The notes beneath the pieces were generated by a model that worked only from the letters and a program-made list of their open reading frames with translations, was not told the origin of the DNA and made no database searches. From contig NZ_JAINZZ010000002.1 in NCBI RefSeq assembly GCF_019890725.1, forward strand, positions 248,001-312,000: 64,000 nt of DNA, read 5' to 3'. The DNA is from Actinacidiphila acidipaludis. GTDB taxonomy: Bacteria; Actinomycetota; Actinomycetes; Streptomycetales; Streptomycetaceae. The first letter of the stretch is position 1; every line of letters begins with the position of its first letter. Shown piece after piece: positions 9,378 to 21,343 of this stretch. The position numbers were made by a program, and so were the translations under genes.

Positions 9378-10499
9378 ATGCCGCTGACCCCCGAGGACGT
9401 TCGGAACAAGCAGTTCACGACCGTCCGCCTCCGAGAGGGCTATGACGAGGATGAGGTCGACGCCTTCCTCGACGAGGTGGAGGCGGAGCTGACCCGACTG
9501 CTCCGCGAGAACGAGGATCTGCGGGCCAAGCTGGCCGCGGCCACTCGTGCCGCCGCGCAGAACCAGCAGCAGGGCATGCGCAAGCCGGAACCCCAGGACC
9601 GGCCGGTGCCCGCTGCCATATCCGGACCGCAGCCGGTGCCCCAGCAGCAGATGGGTCCGCCCCAACTGCCCGGAGGAGCACCTCAGCTGCCCGCGGGGCC
9701 CAGCGCCCAGCACCCGATGCAGCAGGGTCACCCCATGCAGCAGCAGGGTCCCGGCCCGATGGGCCAGCACCCGATGCAGCAGGGTCACCCCATGCAGCAG
9801 CAGGGTCCCGGCCCGATGGGCGGGCACCCCATGCAGCAGCAGGGTGGACCCGGTGGTGACAGTGCCGCCCGTGTGCTGTCGCTCGCGCAGCAGACCGCCG
9901 ACCAGGCGATCGCCGAGGCGCGTTCCGAGGCCAACAAGATCGTCGGTGAGGCGCGCAGCCGTGCCGAGGGCCTGGAGCGGGACGCCCGCGCCAAGGCCGA
10001 CGCACTGGAGCGGGACGCCCAGGAGAAGCACCGCGTCGCGATGGGCTCGCTGGAGTCCGCCCGCGCCACGCTGGAGCGCAAGGTCGAGGACCTGCGCGGC
10101 TTCGAGCGGGAGTACCGGACGCGTCTGAAGTCCTACCTGGAGTCGCAGCTGCGCCAGCTGGAGAACCAGGCGGACGACTCGCTCGCCCCGCCGCGCACCA
10201 CCCCGCCGGCGCCGTCCCTGCCGGCCGCGTCCTCCATGGGCGGCGGCACGATGGGTGGCAACGGCATGGGCGGCATGACTCCGGCCGGCGCCGGTGCCAT
10301 GGGCCACGGTGCCGGGCCGTCCTACGGCGGCGGTCAGGGCATGGGCGGTCACACGCCCGGCCCGACGTACGGCGGTCAGCAGCAGATGTCGCCCGCGATG
10401 ACGCAGCCGATGGCTCCGGTGAGGCCGCAGGGCCCGTCGCCGCTGCAGCAGGCGCCGACGCCGATGAGGGGCTTCCTCATCGACGAGGACGACAACTAA
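9378..10499 (+). CDS. divIVA: DivIVA/Wag31 polar growth protein
   Basis: DivIVA is a coiled-coil scaffold that marks hyphal tips and recruits wall synthesis; it is essential in Streptomyces. The 373-residue product has the N-terminal DivIVA domain (PLTPEDVRNKQFTTVRLREG, then the first coiled coil to about residue 55), a long Gln/Pro/Met-rich linker (about 65-160), a second coiled coil (about 165-265) and a Gly/Met-rich tail. The linker contains a perfect 57-base tandem duplication. A bidirectional-looking terminator follows the stop. Confidence 0.95.
   Translation: MPLTPEDVRNKQFTTVRLREGYDEDEVDAFLDEVEAELTRLLRENEDLRAKLAAATRAAAQNQQQGMRKPEPQDRPVPAAISGPQPVPQQQMGPPQLPGGAPQLPAGPSAQHPMQQGHPMQQQGPGPMGQHPMQQGHPMQQQGPGPMGGHPMQQQGGPGGDSAARVLSLAQQTADQAIAEARSEANKIVGEARSRAEGLERDARAKADALERDAQEKHRVAMGSLESARATLERKVEDLRGFEREYRTRLKSYLESQLRQLENQADDSLAPPRTTPPAPSLPAASSMGGGTMGGNGMGGMTPAGAGAMGHGAGPSYGGGQGMGGHTPGPTYGGQQQMSPAMTQPMAPVRPQGPSPLQQAPTPMRGFLIDEDDN
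9708..9821 (+). repeat. Perfect 57-base tandem repeat inside divIVA
   Basis: Two identical 57-base units (9708-9764 and 9765-9821) each encode QHPMQQGHPMQQQGPGPMG in the linker between the coiled coils. A partial third copy follows. Exact identity, including third codon positions, points to recent duplication and probable copy-number variation between strains. Confidence 0.9.
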
Positions 10500-10525
10500 C
10501 CAGAGCAGCCAGTTCGCTGGTCTCT

Positions 10526-10573
10526 AGGGCCGGGCCTCCGGGGAACCGTTTCCCCAGGAGGCCTGGCCCTTTT
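10526..10573 (+). terminator. Terminator after divIVA
   Basis: AGGGCCGGGCCTCC and GGGGAA pair with TTCCCC and AGGAGGCCTGGCCCT around a short loop, followed by a CTTTT run. It is a strong rho-independent hairpin 27 bases past the divIVA stop. Confidence 0.85.
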
Positions 10574-10659
10574 GTGCGCTGTGCGCACCGGTACAACGCC
10601 GTGTGCGCTGTGCGCACCGGTACAACGCCGTGTGGGCCGTGCGCGCCGGCGCAACGCAG
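10573..10659. repeat. Three tandem 29-base units between divIVA and ileS
   Basis: Two identical 29-base units (10573-10601 and 10602-10630) begin TGTGCGCTGTGCGCACCGG. A third unit (10631-10659) is diverged but in register. Each unit contains a small palindrome (TGTGCGCACC). There are no spacers between units, so this is not a CRISPR array. The third unit runs into the ileS hairpin. Confidence 0.85.
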
Positions 10660-10700
10660 TGGGGCGGCCCCCCATCCCGGGGGGCGCCCCACTGCGTTGC
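10651..10700 (-). terminator. Long hairpin after ileS
   Basis: GCAACGCAGTGGGGCG (10651-10666) pairs perfectly with CGCCCCACTGCGTTGC (10685-10700), with a further CCCCCC/GGGGGG inner stem. It lies eight bases past the ileS stop and has no U-run, a style of terminator common in streptomycetes. Confidence 0.8.
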
Positions 10701-10708
10701 CTCAGCGG

Positions 10709-13900
<3,192 letters not shown>

Positions 13901-13904
13901 CTGG

Positions 13905-14165
13905 GTCTCTTCCTCCGGCGGACACTCGTCGCTCGTGGCGGACTTCCGTCGGAGGGACGAGAGCCGACGACGATCGCTCCCGCGGTACCACCCTCCTTGG
14001 CGGTACGGCACCCTGTCGGGTCCCGCCGCCCCCTCATTGGGGTCGCGAGGCCGGGTCTACTGCCCGCGGCAGATGCGCGCGGTGTTCTTCCGGCGGCTCC
14101 GGGGTGATCTTCGCGTCGCGCACACCCCCGGGCTTCCACCGTCCCCGGGTCGCTCATGGCTGCGT
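13905..14165 (-). promoter_or_regulatory. T-box riboswitch leader of ileS
   Basis: On the minus strand the leader carries the T-box core GGAGGGTGGTACCGCGGGAG (about 13978-13997), whose bulge pairs with the uncharged tRNA acceptor end. Upstream, an AUC isoleucine triplet followed by A (in GAAGATCACC, near 14105) is a plausible specifier in a short stem I. Downstream, TCCCTCC could pair with the GGAGGAAG ribosome binding site, so control is probably translational, as known for actinobacterial ileS T-boxes. A weak -10 (TACACT, 14210-14205) may mark the promoter. Leader limits are approximate. Confidence 0.88.
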
Positions 14166-14404
14166 GCGGCGTTACTCGTCCCATCCACGCCTTTCGCTGG
14201 GGCCAGTGTACGGGGAGGCGCGCCCCACGGCCGCACGGATTACCTCCGGGGCGCCGCGCCGGTGGTCTGACCCGAATGGCGGGCGTCCGGCCGGTTCGCC
14301 GTCATTGCGCCCGGCGGCCCGGAATACCTGGCCGTGAGCTGGGCACAACGGATGCAGACCGGTGTCCCGCAGGGGGGTACGGGTCGACCGGGCAGCGCGC
14401 CCCG

Positions 14405-14433
14405 TTGCCGCGGATCGACGCCCGTTTTACCGT
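14405..14433 (+). promoter_or_regulatory. Promoter of the TraR/DksA-type gene
   Basis: TTGCCG (14405-14410), a 17-base spacer and TACCGT (14428-14433) form a good housekeeping-type promoter about 96 bases before the TTG start. The remaining gap back to the ileS leader (about 14211-14404) shows nothing I can name. Confidence 0.6.
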
Positions 14434-14529
14434 TTCCGGCACGATTCGCGCACAAGATCACGGATGTGAAGGGGTCGCGGCCATGGTCGTGAGCAGAGCC
14501 GCACGAAACCGGCGGCGAGGAGGACGGCC

Positions 14530-15666
14530 TTGACGGGCGCAGCCACGACCGCGGCCGGGAAGTCCGCCGGCCGGAAGACCGCGAAGACCGCGAAGAAGGC
14601 CACGGCCCAGAAGGCCGCGGCCAAGAAGAGCGCGGCCAAGAAGAGCGCGGCCAAGAAGAGCGCGGCCAGGAAGGCCACGGCCGGAAAGGCGGGGACCAAG
14701 GCGGCGGCCGGTACATCCGCCGCCGGGAAGAGCCCGGCCAAGAAGGCTGCGGCGACGAAGGCTGCGGCGAAGAAGGCCACGGCCGCGAAGTCCGCGGCCA
14801 AGAGCACCGCCGCCGGCAAGGCCACGGCGACGAAGGCGGCCGCGAAGAAGGCGCCCGCCGGCAAGGCCACGGCCACGAAGGCGGCGGCGGGGAAGGCCCC
14901 GGCCAAGAAGGGCCCGGCCAAGAAGGCCCCGGCCAAGGAGGCGGCGGCCAAGAAGACCGCCGCCAAGAAGGCCGGCGCCGAGAAGGCCGGCACCAAGAAG
15001 GCCACCGCGAAGAAGGCTCCGGCCAAGGACGCGGCGGCGAAGAAGGCCCCCGCCAGGAAGGCGGCGGCCACGAAGGCCCCGGCCGGGAAGGCGGCGGCGG
15101 GCAGGAGCACCGCCGAGCAGACCGCCGCCAAGAAGGCGGCGGCCACGAAGAAGGCGACCGGGAAGACGGCCGCCGGGAAGACAGGAGCCCGCAAGGTGGC
15201 AGCGAAGAAGACCGTGGCCCAGACGGCCGCGACAGCAGGGTCCCCGGTCCCCGCCGCCCGAACCGCGGCCGAGCCCGGCACACTGGCCGTCCTCCCCGGG
15301 GAGGACCCCTGGACGGCGGAGGAGGTCGAGGAGGCCCGCGCCGAACTGCTCGGCGAGGTCGAGCGGCTGCAGGCCGAGATCGAGTCGTCCGAGGCGGCCG
15401 TGGCGGGCCTGATGCGGGACGGCGGCGACGGCGCGGGGGACGACGCCGACACCGGCACCAAGAACATCACGCGCGAGTACGAGCTGGCCCTGGCGGCGAA
15501 CACGCGCGAGACCCTCACCCAGGCCACGCACGCCCTGCAGCGCCTCGACGAGGGCACGTACGGGCTCTGCGAGATGTGCGGCAACCCCATCGGGAAGGCC
15601 AGGATGCAGGCGTTCCCGCGGGCCACCCTGTGCCTGGACGACAAGCAGCGGCAGGAGCGCCGCTGA
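14530..15666 (+). CDS. TraR/DksA-family protein with long Ala/Lys-rich histone-like region
   Basis: The 378-residue protein has two parts. Residues about 8-240 are almost only Ala, Lys, Thr and Gly in AAKKA-type repeats, like the tails of actinobacterial HU or eukaryotic H1. The C-terminal 110 residues form a TraR/DksA module with a coiled coil ([18 protein letters not shown]) and a zinc-finger region, [17 protein letters not shown] then LCLDDK. Cysteines are at 347, 350 and 368; the fourth position (371) is Asp. TTG 14530 is fixed by GAGGAGG at 14517-14523. The family binds the RNA polymerase secondary channel; a DNA- or RNA-binding tail is inference. Confidence 0.85.
   Translation: MTGAATTAAGKSAGRKTAKTAKKATAQKAAAKKSAAKKSAAKKSAARKATAGKAGTKAAAGTSAAGKSPAKKAAATKAAAKKATAAKSAAKSTAAGKATATKAAAKKAPAGKATATKAAAGKAPAKKGPAKKAPAKEAAAKKTAAKKAGAEKAGTKKATAKKAPAKDAAAKKAPARKAAATKAPAGKAAAGRSTAEQTAAKKAAATKKATGKTAAGKTGARKVAAKKTVAQTAATAGSPVPAARTAAEPGTLAVLPGEDPWTAEEVEEARAELLGEVERLQAEIESSEAAVAGLMRDGGDGAGDDADTGTKNITREYELALAANTRETLTQATHALQRLDEGTYGLCEMCGNPIGKARMQAFPRATLCLDDKQRQERR
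14617..14661 (+). repeat. Three perfect 15-base units in the Lys-rich region
   Basis: GCGGCCAAGAAGAGC is repeated three times without change and then degenerates. Each unit encodes AAKKS. It marks expansion of the histone-like region by slippage. Confidence 0.85.
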
Positions 15667-15858
15667 CCGCCCGCGAGACCGGGCCCCACGGCCCCCACGG
15701 CGTCCCCCGGGCCCCGTTCCCGGCCGTCCCCCCGCGCGCGCCGTCCACGGTGGGCGCGGGGACGCCGCCGGGGGACCTCGCGCGTGCCCGTGCCGTACCC
15801 TCGTCATCAGTCAGGATTTCGGCCTGGCGGGCACGGAGCACAAGGCTGAGGGACTCAC

Positions 15859-16455
15859 GTGACGGAAGCGGACCGCACCATCGCCACACCGGACACCCCG
15901 GAAGAGGGACCGGACGCCCCCGCGCGGGATGCGGCGTCCGGCGCGTCCGCCGTGGACCCCTCCCCGGCCCGCCGGCGCCGCGTGCCGGTGCTCATAGGCG
16001 TCGCCGCCCTCGCGTACCTGCTCGACCTGCTGTCGAAGCTGTGGGTGGTGCACAGCCTGGAGCACCACGACCCGGTGAACGTCCTCGGCCACTTCCTGCG
16101 GCTCGACGCCACCCGGAACGCCGGCGCCGCCTTCGGCATGGGCCAGGGCATGACCATCGTGTTCACGCTGATCGCCGTCGGCGTCATCGCGGTGATCGTG
16201 CGGCTGTCCCGCCGGCTCTACAGCACCCCCTGGGCGATCGCCCTCGGCCTCCTGCTCGGCGGCGCCTTCGGCAACCTCACCGACCGGGTGTTCCGCGCTC
16301 CCGGCGGCTTCCAGGGCGCGGTGGTGGACTTCATCTCGCCCGAGCACTTCGCGATCTTCAACCTGGCCGACTCGGCGATCTGCTGCGGCGGCGCCCTGAT
16401 CGTCCTGCTGTCCTTCCGGGGTGTGAACCCGGACGGTTCCCGGCACGAGGACTGA
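15859..16455 (+). CDS. lspA: Lipoprotein signal peptidase (signal peptidase II)
   Basis: LspA is the aspartyl membrane protease that removes signal peptides from prolipoproteins after Lgt has added diacylglycerol. The 198-residue product has a cytoplasmic Ala/Pro/Asp-rich extension of about 45 residues, four membrane segments, the [10 protein letters not shown] motif, and the catalytic aspartates in [10 protein letters not shown] and [11 protein letters not shown] 15859 follows a GAGGGAC site. A possible -10 (TACCCT, 15798) lies about 60 bases upstream. lgt, the preceding step, is at 52.7 kb in this window. Confidence 0.94.
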   Translation: MTEADRTIATPDTPEEGPDAPARDAASGASAVDPSPARRRRVPVLIGVAALAYLLDLLSKLWVVHSLEHHDPVNVLGHFLRLDATRNAGAAFGMGQGMTIVFTLIAVGVIAVIVRLSRRLYSTPWAIALGLLLGGAFGNLTDRVFRAPGGFQGAVVDFISPEHFAIFNLADSAICCGGALIVLLSFRGVNPDGSRHED

Positions 16456-16473
16456 GCGGTCCGTCCCGTCCGG

Positions 16474-16479
16474 CATACT
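16474..16479 (+). promoter_or_regulatory. Leaderless -10 of rluD-like gene
   Basis: CATACT ends seven bases before the GTG at 16487, so transcription would start at or next to the start codon. No ribosome binding site is present, which supports a leaderless mRNA. Confidence 0.45.
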
Positions 16480-16486
16480 CGATCAG

Positions 16487-17428
16487 GTGAGTACGCTTCC
16501 CGAAGTCCGTTCCCTGCCGGTGCCCGAGGGCCTCGAAGGCGAGCGCGTCGACGCCGCCATCGCCCGTATGTTCGGTTTCTCGCGCACCAAGGCGGCCGAG
16601 CTGGCCGCGTCCGGCAAGGTCTCGCTGGACGGGACGGCGGCGGGCAAGTCGGAGCGCGTCCGCGGCGGGGCCTGGCTGGAGGTCGAGATGCCGGCGCCGG
16701 CCGCGCCGGTGGAGATCGTCGCCGAGCCCGTCGAGGGCATGGAGATCGTCCATGACGACGACGACGTCGTGGTGATCGTCAAGCCGGTCGGCGTGGCCGC
16801 CCACCCGAGCCCGGGCTGGACCGGCACCACCGTGATCGGCGGCCTGGCCGCGGCCGGGTACCGGATCTCCACCTCGGGCGCCGCCGAACGCCAGGGCATC
16901 GTGCACCGGCTGGACGTCGGCACCTCCGGCCTGATGGTGGTGGCCAAGTCCGAGCGGGCCTACAGCCTGCTCAAGGCGCAGTTCCGCGACCGGGTCGTCG
17001 ACAAGCGCTACCACGCGCTGGTCCAGGGCCATCCCGACCCGCTGAGCGGCACCATCGACGCGCCGATCGGGCGCCACCCCCACCACGACTACAAGTGGGC
17101 GGTCGTCGCGGACGGCAAGCCGTCGGTGACGCACTACGACCTCGTCGAGGCGTTCCGCTCGGCCAGCCTGCTGGACATCAAGCTGGAGACCGGCCGCACC
17201 CACCAGATCCGGGTGCACATGGCCGCCCACCGCCATCCCTGCGCCGGCGACATCACCTACGGCGCCGACCCGACGCTGGCCAAGCGGCTGGGCCTGACCC
17301 GGCAGTGGCTGCACGCGGTGCGGCTGGGCTTCGAGCACCCCGCGGACGGCTCGTGGGTGGAGTTCGAGAGCCGTTACCCGGCGGACCTGCAGCACGCGCT
17401 GGACACCGTCCGGGCGGACAGCCAGTGA
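16487..17428 (+). CDS. rluD: RluD-family 23S rRNA pseudouridine synthase
   Basis: This converts specific uridines of helix 69 or related sites in 23S rRNA to pseudouridine; exact targets cannot be inferred. The 313-residue product has an S4 RNA-binding domain (about 14-75, [21 protein letters not shown]) and the RluA-family catalytic domain with [19 protein letters not shown], holding the catalytic Asp, and [16 protein letters not shown] possible -10 (CATACT) lies seven bases before the start. The stop overlaps the next gene. Confidence 0.92.
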   Translation: MSTLPEVRSLPVPEGLEGERVDAAIARMFGFSRTKAAELAASGKVSLDGTAAGKSERVRGGAWLEVEMPAPAAPVEIVAEPVEGMEIVHDDDDVVVIVKPVGVAAHPSPGWTGTTVIGGLAAAGYRISTSGAAERQGIVHRLDVGTSGLMVVAKSERAYSLLKAQFRDRVVDKRYHALVQGHPDPLSGTIDAPIGRHPHHDYKWAVVADGKPSVTHYDLVEAFRSASLLDIKLETGRTHQIRVHMAAHRHPCAGDITYGADPTLAKRLGLTRQWLHAVRLGFEHPADGSWVEFESRYPADLQHALDTVRADSQ

Positions 17429-17913
17429 CCGCCGTCGGTTCCGGTGAACAGGTGCGCGCGGCGGTGCGGGTCGTCGCCGCCGGCGACGCCCAGAGCATGT
17501 CGGCGGTGCACGCGATCCGCCACGAGGTCTTCGTCGTCGAGCAGGACGTCCCGCCCGAGGTGGAGTGGGACGGCAAGGACGACCGGGCCGTCCACGTGCT
17601 CGCCGAAGGCGTGGGGACCGGCCGGCTGCTGCTCGGCGAGGACGCGGCCGGGAAGAACGGCGGCGACCCGGAGCTGGCGGTCCTCGGCCGCCTCGCGGTG
17701 CTCAGGTCCGCCCGCGGCGCCGGTCACGGCGCCCGGCTGGTGCGGGCCCTGGAGGACGAGGCGCGGCGGCTCGGGCTGCGCGGGGTGTACCTGGAGGCTC
17801 AGGTGCACGCGATCCCGTTCTACGAGAAGCTCGGATATACCGCGTACGGCCCCGAGTTCCAGGACGCGGGCATCGCACATCGGGCCATGAAGCGGGCATT
17901 CGTGACAATCTGA
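17425..17913 (+). CDS. GNAT family N-acetyltransferase
   Basis: The 162-residue single-domain GNAT begins by overlapping the rluD stop (GTGA). It contains [20 protein letters not shown], typical of the ElaA-like subgroup, the acetyl-CoA loop [17 protein letters not shown] and the C-terminal [24 protein letters not shown]. The acceptor substrate is unknown. Tight coupling to rluD suggests co-expression and not necessarily shared function. Confidence 0.88.
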   Translation: MTAVGSGEQVRAAVRVVAAGDAQSMSAVHAIRHEVFVVEQDVPPEVEWDGKDDRAVHVLAEGVGTGRLLLGEDAAGKNGGDPELAVLGRLAVLRSARGAGHGARLVRALEDEARRLGLRGVYLEAQVHAIPFYEKLGYTAYGPEFQDAGIAHRAMKRAFVTI

Positions 17914-17917
17914 CGGC

Positions 17918-19507
17918 GTGGATCAGCTCGCCCTCTTCTTCTCGCTCGCCCTCCTGGCCATCATCATGGTGCCGGTGGGGGACCGGGTCGGGCTGCCGTC
18001 ACCGGTCCTGATGACCCTGTGCGGCGGGGTGCTGGCCCTGATCCCGCAGGTGCCGAACGTGCGGATCGACCCGTCGCTGATCCTCCCGCTGCTGCTGCCG
18101 CCCCTGCTCTACGCGGCCGCCCAGCGCACCTCCTGGCGGCAGTTCGCGGCCAACCGGCGGGCCATCTTCCTGCTCGCGGTGGGGCTGGTCTTCGTCAGCA
18201 TGGCCGCGGTGGCGGCGGTCGCCGACGCGGTCGTGCCGGGCATCACGCTGGCCGCGGCCTTCACCCTGGGCGCCCTGGTCGCGCCACCCGACCCGGTGGC
18301 CGCGACCGCGGTCGCCGGATCGCTCGGCCTGCCCCGCCGCATGATCTCCACCCTGGAGGGCGAGGGGCTGTTCAACGACGTCACGGCCATCGTGCTCTAC
18401 CACGTGGCGGTGGCCGCGGCGGTGTCCGGCGAGTTCTCCGTGGGGCACGCGGCACTGGAGCTGCTGCTGTCCGCGGTCGTCGCCGTCGGCGTCGGCCTGG
18501 TGCTCGGCTGGGGCGCCAACAAGCTGATGGGTGTGGTCGAGGACCCCACGCTGCAGGTCGGCCTGTCGCTGCTGGTGCCGTTCGCGTCGTACGCGCTCGC
18601 CGAGGAGTTCCACGGCTCGGGCGTGCTGGCCGTGCTCACCACCGCGCTGTTCCTGTCGGAGTACGCCTACGCCGCGGACGACGTGACGGCCCGGCTGGCC
18701 GGCAACACCTTCTGGGAGATCGTCGACACCCTGGTGACCGGGGTCGCCTTCGGGCTGATCGGCCTCGAACTGCACCAGGTGTTCAGCGTCGGCGGGGGCA
18801 ACTGGGGGCCGATGCTGCGGCACGCCGCGGTGGTGGTCGCGGTCGTCGTGGTCGTCCGGCTGCTCTACCTGCTGCCCGCCGCGTGGCTGGCCAGGAGGCT
18901 GCACCGGGTCCGGGACATGGACGAGGACATCCCGATGACCTGGCGCGAGACGGTCATCATGTGGTGGGCGGGGATGCGCGGCGTGGCGTCGGTCGCCCTC
19001 GCGCTGGCCATCCCGCTCGACACCGACCACGACGGGCCGTTCCCGGCCCGTCACGAGCTGCTCTTCATCGCCTTCGCGGTGGTGCTCACCACCCTCGTCC
19101 TGCAGGGACTGACCCTGCCCGCGCTGGTCCGGCGGCTCGAGGTAGGGGCCGACGTGCAGTCCGAGCACGAGCTGGAACGGGCGCTGGCCCTGCGCGCGAT
19201 GAAGGCGGCCAGGACCCGGCTGAAGGAGATCGAGGCCACCGAGACGCTCGACGAGGACCTGTCTGAGATGCTGCACCACCGGGCGGTCGAGGTGGGCGCC
19301 CGCATCTCGCCCGACATCCTGGACGACGAACGCCGGGAGAGCCACGCCCGCCGGCTCAAGCGCCTGCGGGAGCTGCGCCGCATCCAGGAGGACATGCTCT
19401 CCGCGGCCCGCCACGAGGTGCTGGCCGCCCGCAGCGAGCCCGGCAGCGACCCGGAGATCGTCGACCGGGTGCTGCGCTCGCTCGACCTGCGCTCGATGCG
19501 CGGCTGA
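17918..19507 (+). CDS. CPA1-type Na+/H+ antiporter
   Basis: This is a 529-residue membrane protein with about twelve membrane segments followed by a charged cytoplasmic tail of about 130 residues predicted to be largely helical. Conserved CPA1 segments include APPDPVAATAV (ion-binding Asp region), EGEGLFNDVTAIVL and the late WAGMRGVASVALALAIP. It should exchange Na+ or K+ for protons for pH and salt homeostasis. GTG 17918 starts four bases after the acetyltransferase stop, so the two are probably cotranscribed. Confidence 0.92.
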   Translation: MDQLALFFSLALLAIIMVPVGDRVGLPSPVLMTLCGGVLALIPQVPNVRIDPSLILPLLLPPLLYAAAQRTSWRQFAANRRAIFLLAVGLVFVSMAAVAAVADAVVPGITLAAAFTLGALVAPPDPVAATAVAGSLGLPRRMISTLEGEGLFNDVTAIVLYHVAVAAAVSGEFSVGHAALELLLSAVVAVGVGLVLGWGANKLMGVVEDPTLQVGLSLLVPFASYALAEEFHGSGVLAVLTTALFLSEYAYAADDVTARLAGNTFWEIVDTLVTGVAFGLIGLELHQVFSVGGGNWGPMLRHAAVVVAVVVVVRLLYLLPAAWLARRLHRVRDMDEDIPMTWRETVIMWWAGMRGVASVALALAIPLDTDHDGPFPARHELLFIAFAVVLTTLVLQGLTLPALVRRLEVGADVQSEHELERALALRAMKAARTRLKEIEATETLDEDLSEMLHHRAVEVGARISPDILDDERRESHARRLKRLRELRRIQEDMLSAARHEVLAARSEPGSDPEIVDRVLRSLDLRSMRG

Positions 19508-19532
19508 GGTGCCGGGGGACACCCGGTGCCTC
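19506..19532. terminator. Terminator between antiporter and MscS-type gene
   Basis: GAGGTGCCGGG (19506-19516) pairs with CCCGGTGCCTC (19522-19532), including two G-U pairs in RNA. The stem overlaps the antiporter stop codon and lies between two convergent genes. Confidence 0.7.
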
Positions 19533-19583
19533 ACCGCCGGAGGGGGCGCCCGCAGCGCGGCCCCGGAGGCCGTCGCCCGGACC

Positions 19584-20693
19584 TCAGCGCGCGCCCGGGC
19601 CCGGCCCGAGGTCCTTGGCGTCCGGCATCGGCGCCGCGTCGCGCTCCGCGCCCTCGTGCAGGACGCCGGGCGCCGGGGCCGTGGCGATCCGCGGCAGCGC
19701 GTAGGGGTGCTCGACCCGCAGCCAGTCGATGAGCTGCTCGCGGACGATGCAGCGCAGGTTGAAGATGTCGCTGGAGTCCTTGGCGGTCAGCAGCGCGCGC
19801 AGCTGCATGGTGGTGGGCGTGGTGTCGATGACCACCAGGCCCCAGGCCCGGTGGTCCCACTCGGTGGTCTGCTCCAGGATCTCCAGCAGCCGCTTGCGCA
19901 TGAGGTCCACCGGCGCCGCGTGGTCGAGGTGGAAGAAGACCGTGCCGGTCATCCGCGGGTCGCCGCGCGACCAGTTCTCGAACGGCTTGCTGGTGAAGTA
20001 CGACACCGGCATGGTGATCCGCCGCTCGTCCCAGGTGCGCACGCTCAGATAGGTCAGCGTGATCTCCTCGACCTCGCCCCACTCGCCGTCCACCACGACG
20101 GTGTCGCCGATGCGCACCATGTCGCCGAAGGCGATCTGCAGCCCGGCGAACAGGTTGCTCAGCGTGGACTGCGCGGCCACACCGGCGACGATGCCGATGA
20201 GGCCCGCCGAGGCCAGCACCGACGCGCCCACCGTGCGCATCTCGGGGAACGTGAACAGCATCGACGCGACCGCGATCACCCCGATGACCGCGGTCAGCAC
20301 CCGCTGGATCAGCGTCAGTTGGGTGCGCAGCCGGCGTATCTTCGGCACGCTCCTGGAGGTCGCCGCGTAGCGGGCGTACGAGGCGTCGATGATCGCGGCG
20401 GCCACCCGCACCACCAGCCAGGACGACGCGGCGATCAGCGCCAGGGTGAGTCCCTGCCCGACCGCGGTCGGGTGGCCGTGGGAGACGTGCGCCGCCGGAT
20501 AGGAGCCCCGCAGCATCGCCGTGCACAGCACCACCTGCAGCGGCAGCCGGCAGCGCCGCAGCAGGCCCCACAGGGGGGTCTCCGGGTGCCGCGCGTCCAC
20601 CGAGCGCAGGAAGCGGTCGACCACATAGCCCACCGCCAGTGTCAGCAGGACCGCGGACCCCAGTACGACGACCGGCCGCAGTGCGCTTTCCAT
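19584..20693 (-). CDS. MscS-family mechanosensitive channel
   Basis: The 369-residue protein has four predicted membrane segments in the first 190 residues, with the pore-lining helix represented by ASVLASAGLIGIVAGVAAQST, followed by NLFAGLQIAFGDMVRIGDTV, the start of the MscS beta domain. A soluble domain and a Pro/Gly/Ala-rich tail follow. It should open under membrane tension to relieve hypo-osmotic shock; a signalling or transport role is possible, as in many actinobacterial MscS paralogues. It is convergent with the antiporter, another ion-homeostasis gene. Confidence 0.9.
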   Translation of the reverse strand: MESALRPVVVLGSAVLLTLAVGYVVDRFLRSVDARHPETPLWGLLRRCRLPLQVVLCTAMLRGSYPAAHVSHGHPTAVGQGLTLALIAASSWLVVRVAAAIIDASYARYAATSRSVPKIRRLRTQLTLIQRVLTAVIGVIAVASMLFTFPEMRTVGASVLASAGLIGIVAGVAAQSTLSNLFAGLQIAFGDMVRIGDTVVVDGEWGEVEEITLTYLSVRTWDERRITMPVSYFTSKPFENWSRGDPRMTGTVFFHLDHAAPVDLMRKRLLEILEQTTEWDHRAWGLVVIDTTPTTMQLRALLTAKDSSDIFNLRCIVREQLIDWLRVEHPYALPRIATAPAPGVLHEGAERDAAPMPDAKDLGPGPGAR

Positions 20694-20727
20694 GCCACCT
20701 CTCCCTCACGGGTCGTGTCGGTTCCAC

Positions 20728-20739
20728 CTGGCACGATGG
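20728..20739 (+). promoter_or_regulatory. CTGGCACGATGG motif, copy 2
   Basis: The motif is identical to those at 4420 and 30409 and here lies 32 bases before the alpha/beta hydrolase start, in the divergent gap with the MscS-type gene. The two preceding bases (AC) are shared with copy 3. Confidence 0.4.
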
Positions 20740-20770
20740 TCGCGTACCCGACCCCAGAGAGGGCAGCCCT

Positions 20771-21343
20771 GTGACGATCGTCCTGTTCCACTCCATGTAC
20801 GGGCTGCGGCCCGCCGTGCTCGACGCCGCCGGCCGGCTGCGTGACGCGGGTCACGAGGTCCACACCCCGGACCTCTTCGACGGCCGGACCGCCGAGGGCG
20901 CCGAGGAGGGCATGCGCATCAAGGACGAGATCGGCCGCGAGGAGCTGCTGCGCCGGGCGGTGGCCGCGGCGGCGCCGTACTCCGACCGGGGCCTGGTGTA
21001 CGCCGGGTTCTCGCTCGGCGGGTCGATCGCGCAGAACCTCGCGCTCGGCGACGAGCGGGCCCGCGGGCTGCTGCTCCTGCACGGCACGTCGGACATCGCC
21101 GACGACGCGGCCACCGACATCCCCGTCCAGCTGCACGTCGCCGACCCCGACCCGTTCGAGCCGGACGACTGGCTGAACGCCTGGTACCTGCGGATGCGCA
21201 AGGCCGGGGCCGACGTGGAGGTGCACCGCTACCGCGGTGCCGGGCACCTCTACACCGACCCCGGCCTGCCGGACTACGACGCGGAGGCCTCGTCGCGGAC
21301 CTGGGCGATCGCGCTCGACTTCCTGGAGTCGGTCACTTCTTGA
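20771..21343 (+). CDS. Dienelactone hydrolase family alpha/beta hydrolase
   Basis: The 190-residue alpha/beta hydrolase opens with TIVLFHSMYGLRP, has the nucleophile elbow AGFSLGGS with Ser (the classical dienelactone hydrolases use Cys), a probable acidic residue in HVADPDPFEPDDW and the catalytic His in YRGAGHLYTDPG. Substrate unknown. GTG 20771 follows CAGAGAGGGC. The longer open frame upstream overlaps the divergent promoter region and is unlikely. The 3' end overlaps the tail of the convergent DsbA-like gene by 11 bases. Confidence 0.85.
   Translation: MTIVLFHSMYGLRPAVLDAAGRLRDAGHEVHTPDLFDGRTAEGAEEGMRIKDEIGREELLRRAVAAAAPYSDRGLVYAGFSLGGSIAQNLALGDERARGLLLLHGTSDIADDAATDIPVQLHVADPDPFEPDDWLNAWYLRMRKAGADVEVHRYRGAGHLYTDPGLPDYDAEASSRTWAIALDFLESVTS

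Noticed and set aside
10573..10659. Possible CRISPR array
   Set aside because: The three 29-base units are directly adjacent with no spacers and no cas genes are nearby.
14493..14532. Tiny ATG frame just before the TraR/DksA-type gene
   Set aside because: Only 12 codons, Arg-rich, no ribosome binding site; it ends by overlapping the TTG start but I see no evidence for translation.
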